Shown one piece after another: positions 5,833 through 9,590 of a DNA stretch of 9,590 nucleotides. The notes beneath the pieces are model-generated. The model ran no database searches, was not told the DNA's origin, and worked only from the letters and a program-made list of their open reading frames with translations. The first letter of the stretch is position 1. Each line of letters opens with the position of its first letter. The position numbers and the translations under genes were made by a program. The stretch spans positions 1 through 9,590 of the forward strand of contig JBCBST010000121.1 in the NCBI GenBank assembly GCA_039819115.1, written 5' to 3'. Source of the stretch: JBCBST01 sp039819115. Its GTDB lineage: Bacteria; Bacteroidota; Rhodothermia; Balneolales; Balneolaceae.

Positions 5833-6180
5833 ATGGAAAAAAAGGCCCCAAACCTCATTCATTACGTTTCTTCTATTCCGGTGTTGGTTGTAGTTTGCCT
5901 ATTGTTACAATTGTTATTGACGGCGCTTTTCGATCTCGGCCCAGACCCTGGAGTTCTATATCCTTTTTTTGTAATCACCCTTTCAGCTTACTACCTGATC
6001 CCTAATGTGGGTATTTTTTATATGTGCATTTGGAGTTTTTTCTTGTTCACAGAATGGAGACGAAATAAAAAGACTAAGCGACAACGTTTCATATTGGTTA
6101 TGTATTCGGTTCTACTCGCAAGCTATGTTTCATATGCAGTATGGTGGCACTTAACTGACCGAAGTTTCCAAACGTTATAG
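5833..6180 (+). CDS. Small multi-spanning membrane protein, unknown function
   Basis: From the ATG at 5833 this encodes 115 residues with three to four hydrophobic segments: about 11-33 (SSIPVLVVVCLLLQLLLTALF region), 41-72 (possibly two passes) and 86-107. A basic loop (EWRRNKKTKRQR) precedes the last segment and probably faces the cytoplasm. I recognise no family. A TTG at 5815 would add six residues, but the ATG followed by EKK is a more natural start. It follows the lipoprotein gene by 68 bp on the same strand and shares its AT-rich composition, so the two may be co-transcribed cargo. Confidence 0.65.
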   Translation: MEKKAPNLIHYVSSIPVLVVVCLLLQLLLTALFDLGPDPGVLYPFFVITLSAYYLIPNVGIFYMCIWSFFLFTEWRRNKKTKRQRFILVMYSVLLASYVSYAVWWHLTDRSFQTL

Positions 6181-6336
6181 GCTACATACCAATTGATCAC
6201 CTAAGTTCTTAAATGTGAATGTGTTGATCTTAGCAATTTCTTAACCCTTTCTCTTTTTTTGTAACAATCCATTACTTCTGACCTTCTTAGACTGGCTTTT
6301 CGGGGGGAAACTTCAACTCATTAACATCCCCAAGCC

Positions 6337-6531
6337 ATGAAAAAACTGATTGGAAACGGACTTGCCCTAGTCGGGCTTTTTGGATTCTTGTATTTTGGTA
6401 TCAGCTTCTTTGAATTGAACAGCAATTTTAATGTCTTTGCTGAATCTCAATCCGTAAATCTCCTCCAGCTTCAACCCCTTGCCGTATCGGTAGTTGTTTT
6501 TGTGGTGGGGCTATTCGTACTCAGGAAGTAG
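6337..6531 (+). CDS. Small 64-residue membrane protein
   Basis: The product begins MKKLIGNGLALVGLFGFLYFG, has a polar middle (about 27-43) and ends with a second hydrophobic segment (about 46-62) followed by RK. This is the pattern of a two-pass membrane hairpin. No family is recognised. The reading frame overlaps the end of the SDR gene tail to tail by 11 bp. The basic start and two clean hydrophobic segments favour a real gene, but its short length leaves doubt. The 156 bp before it (6181-6336) hold no gene. They are T-rich with runs such as CTCTTTTTTT, and no promoter there is convincing. Confidence 0.55.
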   Translation: MKKLIGNGLALVGLFGFLYFGISFFELNSNFNVFAESQSVNLLQLQPLAVSVVVFVVGLFVLRK

Positions 6532-7384
6532 GCAACAAAAGCTCCGACTCCAGCCCGCAAAGACGGCTTGAAATATCCCATAGTTCCTCAGCGGCTTCAC
6601 TATCCAAAGCCAATGCTCTTGGAACTGCCGGTTTTGCGTTCTTAAAATAGGCTCCGTTTACTTCATCAACTTCGTCGCTGGTTGCCAGATAGATACTGGT
6701 TTTGGCTCCCGATGCTGGAGAAATCATGAATGGCTTTCCAATGGCAAATAGCCAGCGAAGCAGGTGATTTCCATCACTGGCAAAGTTGGAACGAACTACT
6801 CCGGGGTGTAAACAATTAGCAGTGATATGAGTATGGGAAATTCTCCTTGCTAGTTCTTTTGTAAACAGGATATTGAATAGTTTTGAGTTACCATACGCTT
6901 TCATTGGGCTGAATCCCGTTTCCAGCTGCAGGTTTTCAGGCTCAAATGAACCTGTTCGGTGTGCTTCGGACGCCACATTTACAATGCGGGCATAATCTGA
7001 TTCATAAATGGCAGGCAATAACAGCCGGGTAAACAGAAAGTACCCCATATGATTTACGGCAAAGGTGCGTTCGAGGTCATCAACCGTAATCATTCGTTTT
7101 CCTGCAATAAAACCATGGTTGTTAATTAGTACATCAATGGTTTTAAACCTTGAGCAAATAACGTCTGCCGCTTTATGAATATCATGCTGTATAGAAAAAT
7201 CACACAGGCATACATCTACTCCATGGTTCTGAGTCTGTTCCATAATCATAGATCGCGCTGCCTGCCCTTTTTCTTCATTTCTGCAAACCAGGATTACGTA
7301 CGCTCCTTTAGCAGCCATGGCTTTAGCGGTTTCGTACCCAATGCCTGAGTTCCCTCCGGTAACGACACATACTTTATTGTCCAT
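6521..7384 (-). CDS. Short-chain dehydrogenase/reductase (retinol dehydrogenase-like)
   Basis: This 287-residue Rossmann-fold oxidoreductase uses NAD(P) and acts on an unknown alcohol or carbonyl substrate. The classical SDR marks are in order: TGGNSGIG (9-16) for cofactor binding, D62, NNHG (88-91, in place of NNAG), N111, S139 in VASEAH, and YGNSK with Y164 and K168 as the catalytic pair, then HPGVVRSN (193-200). Arginine 35 after the second strand (VCRNEEKG) suggests NADP preference. Overall length and the HPG-V-RSN stretch resemble the RDH11-14/WWOX-like branch common in bacteria. A TTG start at 7414 would add ten residues, but the ATG at 7384 begins directly before the first strand and fits the family. 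The gene stands alone on its strand, divergent from the GroES-like gene and overlapping the 64-residue gene by 11 bp at its end. Confidence 0.88.
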   Translation of the reverse strand: MDNKVCVVTGGNSGIGYETAKAMAAKGAYVILVCRNEEKGQAARSMIMEQTQNHGVDVCLCDFSIQHDIHKAADVICSRFKTIDVLINNHGFIAGKRMITVDDLERTFAVNHMGYFLFTRLLLPAIYESDYARIVNVASEAHRTGSFEPENLQLETGFSPMKAYGNSKLFNILFTKELARRISHTHITANCLHPGVVRSNFASDGNHLLRWLFAIGKPFMISPASGAKTSIYLATSDEVDEVNGAYFKNAKPAVPRALALDSEAAEELWDISSRLCGLESELLLPTS

Positions 7385-7452
7385 AAATGAATAACCTGGT
7401 TGATGACAATTCAAGGAATCATCAATATCCTAAAAAACCTGTATCTTCCCGA

Positions 7453-7827
7453 ATGATTCAGGAATATCTCAACTCCATTGAAAAATTTGTTGTTGTGGGA
7501 GACCGGGTGTTAATCAAACCCCGCGATATGGAAACTCACACCAGAAGCGGGTTGGTTTTACCAGCCTCCGTCAAGCAAAAAGAAGAAATACAAAGTGGCT
7601 ATATCATAAAAACAGGGCCAGGTTACCCTATTCCATCCAATGATTTCGAAGAAGAGTGGAAGGGAAAAGGGGATGAAACCAAATACATCGGGTTGCAGGC
7701 ACATCAGGGAGATTTAGCCATTTATCTCAAATCAAGAGCATATGAGATCGAATTTGAAACAGAAAAATATGTCATTGTTCCTCATTCGGCTATTCTACTG
7801 TTGATCAGGGATGAACCCGGTGAGTGA
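7453..7827 (+). CDS. GroES-like (Cpn10-fold) protein
   Basis: With the ATG at 7453 the protein has 124 residues. It shows the GroES pattern VGDRVLIKP (15-23), SGLVLP (32-37) and a closing VPHSAILLLIRDE (109-121). It is longer than GroES (about 95 residues), with an insertion around 58-80 (PIPSNDFEEEWKGKGDETKYIG). Instead of a standard mobile loop it has ASVKQKEEIQSG, so it may not bind GroEL in the ordinary way. It resembles longer co-chaperonin-like proteins that I recall from Bacteroidota alongside true groES. No groEL is adjacent. An in-frame ATG at 7387 would add 22 residues, but it lies only two bases from the divergent SDR start, leaving no room for promoters. Starting at 7453 leaves a 68 bp divergent spacer, so I prefer it. 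Neither start has a clear ribosome site. Confidence 0.82.
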   Translation: MIQEYLNSIEKFVVVGDRVLIKPRDMETHTRSGLVLPASVKQKEEIQSGYIIKTGPGYPIPSNDFEEEWKGKGDETKYIGLQAHQGDLAIYLKSRAYEIEFETEKYVIVPHSAILLLIRDEPGE

Positions 7828-8452
7828 GCAAAACGAACATAATGTTTCGCCTGCCGCTCAAAATCATTCCCTGCCTGAAGACTTGCTTTCCATCACGGTA
7901 GGATGTGTTATCCTCTCTTTTGGTATCGCTATGTTCAGTCATATGAACTTTTTAATTGGCGGAACAGCGGGTATGGCGTTCCTTGCTCATTATGGTTTTG
8001 GTCAATCATTCGGATTGGTTTTCTTTTTTCTGAATATTCCCTTTTATGCCCTCGCCCTGTGGAAACTAGGCTGGGTATTTACCATTAAGACCTTCTTTAC
8101 CGTAACGCTGGTCTCCTTTGCCTCCGACGTTGTACCGCGAATATTCGAGTTTGGAACCCTCAATCCCATTTATGTTGCTGCCTTGGGAGGGTTCCTCATT
8201 GGTACTGGTTTACTAATTCTATTTCGGCATAAAGCCAGCCTGGGCGGATTAAACATCCTCTCTATCTACTTACAAAAGTACCATTCCGTTAATGCAGGCA
8301 CTTTTCAAATGATAGTAGATGTATGCATTATTATCGGGGCCATTTTCATAGTAGACCTGCCCGCTGTATTATATTCTGTATTAGCCTCTGTGTTTCTGAA
8401 CTTAATTCTGGCAGTAAACCATCGGCCGGGACGCTATCTGGCGCTCCATTAA
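7811..8452 (+). CDS. YitT-family membrane protein
   Basis: The 213-residue inner-membrane protein has about six hydrophobic segments (near 26-44, 65-85, 91-107, 121-138, 165-183 and 184-202). The family-like stretches are NFLIGGTAGMA (46-56) and KASLGGLNIL (141-150). It lacks the soluble C-terminal DUF2179 domain of the longer Bacillus YitT-type proteins. The transport or other role of the family is not established. The ATG at 7811 overlaps the GroES-like gene by 17 bp. An in-frame GTG at 7820 is also possible and has an AGGG about nine bases upstream, so the true start may be nine bases later. The overlap implies co-translation with the GroES-like gene. The hydrolase gene follows after 23 bp. 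Confidence 0.83.
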   Translation: MNPVSEQNEHNVSPAAQNHSLPEDLLSITVGCVILSFGIAMFSHMNFLIGGTAGMAFLAHYGFGQSFGLVFFFLNIPFYALALWKLGWVFTIKTFFTVTLVSFASDVVPRIFEFGTLNPIYVAALGGFLIGTGLLILFRHKASLGGLNILSIYLQKYHSVNAGTFQMIVDVCIIIGAIFIVDLPAVLYSVLASVFLNLILAVNHRPGRYLALH

Positions 8453-8475
8453 CCTGACACTCCATCATTCTGCTT

Positions 8476-9384
8476 ATGAATCGACGAAATTTTCTCTACC
8501 AAACGGCTTTGATTAGCGGTGCATCTGTTCTTCCTTTCAACCGATTATCGTCCTTTTTTCAGGATTCTCCCTTTATCGCGCTGCGCCGCAATGTGGGTAC
8601 CTTTACGGGGCGGGGCGGAACCATAGGCTGGCTAATAAATAACGATGGAGTGGTTATCGTGGATTCCCAAAATATGAGATCTGCAGAAACCTGTATCTCG
8701 GGACTGAAAGAACGAACCCGCCTTCCTTTCGATCTGTTAGTAAACACGCATCATCACGGCGATCATACGGGTGGGAATGGGGCTTTTAAGGGCAAAGTGA
8801 CACACATTGTTGCTCATGAGCATGTACCTGGTTTACAAAAAGCCCGGGCAGAAGCACGTGGAGAGGAAACACTTGCAGCACAGGTTTATGCCGATGTAAC
8901 CTTTTCGGATACCTGGAAAACGAATATTGGTGATGAAACCCTTCACTTGACTCATTATGGTCCGGCTCATACAAAAGGGGATGCCGTCATATTCTTTGAA
9001 CAGGCGAATGTAGCCCACATGGGTGATTTGGTCTTTAACCGGGTATACCCTTTTATTGACCGTGCAGGAGGGGCCTCTATAGAAAACTGGGCCAAGGTGC
9101 TCCGTACTGCTGTAGACGATCTCCCAGACGATGCCGTCTACATCTTCGGACACCATAATCCGGAGTTCAGGAATACCGGGACAAAGGATGATGTACTTTT
9201 GATGGCTTCTTTTCTGGAAGCCCTGCTCGACGAGACCCAACAAGGAATTGCGGCCGGAAAACCAAAAGAAGAAATTATACAAAAAGAAGAGCTGGGTGGT
9301 TTTGAGGTGTTTAACTCTGACGCCTGGAGATTAACATTATCCGCAAACCTGGGGATAGCCTACGAAGAGTTAACGGCGGATTGA
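8476..9384 (+). CDS. Exported MBL-fold metallo-hydrolase
   Basis: The 302-residue protein has the metallo-beta-lactamase fold and a probable two-metal site. The HxHxDH motif is H92-x-H94-x-D96-H97 (THHHGDHTGG). The third metal histidine is H165 (GPAHTKGD), the bridging aspartate D184 (HMGD) and the last histidine H226 or H227 (GHHNPE). The N-terminus has a twin-arginine-like signal, NRRNFLYQTALISGASVLP, so export in folded form with its metals is likely. The substrate cannot be read from sequence. Similar exported MBL proteins include hydrolases of unknown role, and a beta-lactamase activity should not be assumed. It lies 23 bp after the YitT-family gene on the same strand and converges on recF, leaving a 12 bp gap with a small AACC-TTCA-GGTT hairpin (9392-9403). 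Confidence 0.88.
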   Translation: MNRRNFLYQTALISGASVLPFNRLSSFFQDSPFIALRRNVGTFTGRGGTIGWLINNDGVVIVDSQNMRSAETCISGLKERTRLPFDLLVNTHHHGDHTGGNGAFKGKVTHIVAHEHVPGLQKARAEARGEETLAAQVYADVTFSDTWKTNIGDETLHLTHYGPAHTKGDAVIFFEQANVAHMGDLVFNRVYPFIDRAGGASIENWAKVLRTAVDDLPDDAVYIFGHHNPEFRNTGTKDDVLLMASFLEALLDETQQGIAAGKPKEEIIQKEELGGFEVFNSDAWRLTLSANLGIAYEELTAD

Positions 9385-9396
9385 CGATACGAACCT

Positions 9397-9590
9397 TCAG
9401 GTTATCTGGCCCAGGTTCACTTCGTAGTACTGATTTTGAGGCAGATTGAAGTCCATATACTTTTGAAAGGGGATAGGATTTGCAGCCGTTATAAACGTCT
9501 GACCGGAATGCTGTTGCAAGGCCTCTAACAACACCTCGGTTTTAGCCAGGTCGAGATCACCAAATACATCATCCAACATAAAAATCGGCA
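9397..9590 (-). CDS. recF: DNA replication and repair protein RecF, C-terminal part (runs off the right edge)
   Basis: Only the last 64 or so residues are present, and the frame stays open to the window edge. The readable part starts PIFMLDDVFGDLD, the Walker B and D-loop signature of the RecF branch of SMC-like ATPases. QTFITAANP follows, resembling the conserved RecF C-terminal strand before the final variable tail, which ends NLGQIT. RecF loads RecA at single-strand gaps with RecO and RecR. An internal ATG at 9579 is not the start, since the conserved PIF residues precede it. It converges with the hydrolase gene. Confidence 0.88.
   Translation of the reverse strand, partial: PIFMLDDVFGDLDLAKTEVLLEALQQHSGQTFITAANPIPFQKYMDFNLPQNQYYEVNLGQIT

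Noticed and set aside
6181..6336. Terminator or promoter in the spacer before the 64-residue gene
   Set aside because: A CTAAG/CTTAG pairing and T-runs are visible, but the stem is too short and far from the T-run. No TAnnTTTG element is at a sensible distance.
8833..9282. A 149-residue frame opposite the MBL hydrolase gene, plus shorter ones at 8559-8747 and 8786-8974
   Set aside because: They lie antisense to a gene with all metal-binding motifs in place and show no recognisable protein pattern.

Overview
The window looks like chromosomal DNA from the Bacteroidota/Balneolota side of the tree, possibly a Balneolaceae-type marine bacterium. This is inferred from three things: a TAnnTTTG-type promoter element upstream of the tRNA, Shine-Dalgarno sites that are weak or absent at most starts, and gene families typical of that group (short TonB transducer, editing-free type 3 ProRS, long GroES-like protein, RecF). 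I could not confirm the taxon without a search.

Left part (193-4296, minus strand): a compact housekeeping operon read as proS, nnr (NAD(P)H-hydrate repair), a VanZ-like membrane protein and a TonB-family energy transducer. Gaps are 6, 10 and 68 bp. Bases 1-192 hold no gene I can support.

Middle (4366-5020, plus strand): a promoter, an elongator tRNA-Met (CAU) and a terminator, followed by an unusual repeat structure. A small GIY-YIG nuclease gene begins 10 bp after the terminator and ends inside a partial copy of the tRNA. A second copy of the tRNA 3' part, the terminator and the first third of the nuclease gene then follows. The direct repeats are about 180 bp long, 363 bp apart and roughly 93% identical, but the first 91 bp are identical. 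This is the most interesting part of the window. It looks like a small tRNA-associated element or a decayed tandem duplication.

Next (5024-6531): visibly more AT-rich, poorly recognised genes lie directly downstream of the repeat: a predicted lipoprotein, a small multi-spanning membrane protein and a 64-residue membrane protein. They read as accessory cargo beside a tRNA, although no distal boundary repeat was seen.

Right part (6521-9590): a minus-strand short-chain dehydrogenase is divergent from a plus-strand cluster. That cluster is a GroES-like protein, a YitT-family membrane protein overlapping its end, and an exported metallo-beta-lactamase-fold hydrolase. The 3' end of a minus-strand recF runs off the right edge.

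No CRISPR array, transposase, integrase, rRNA or recognised defence operon was seen.
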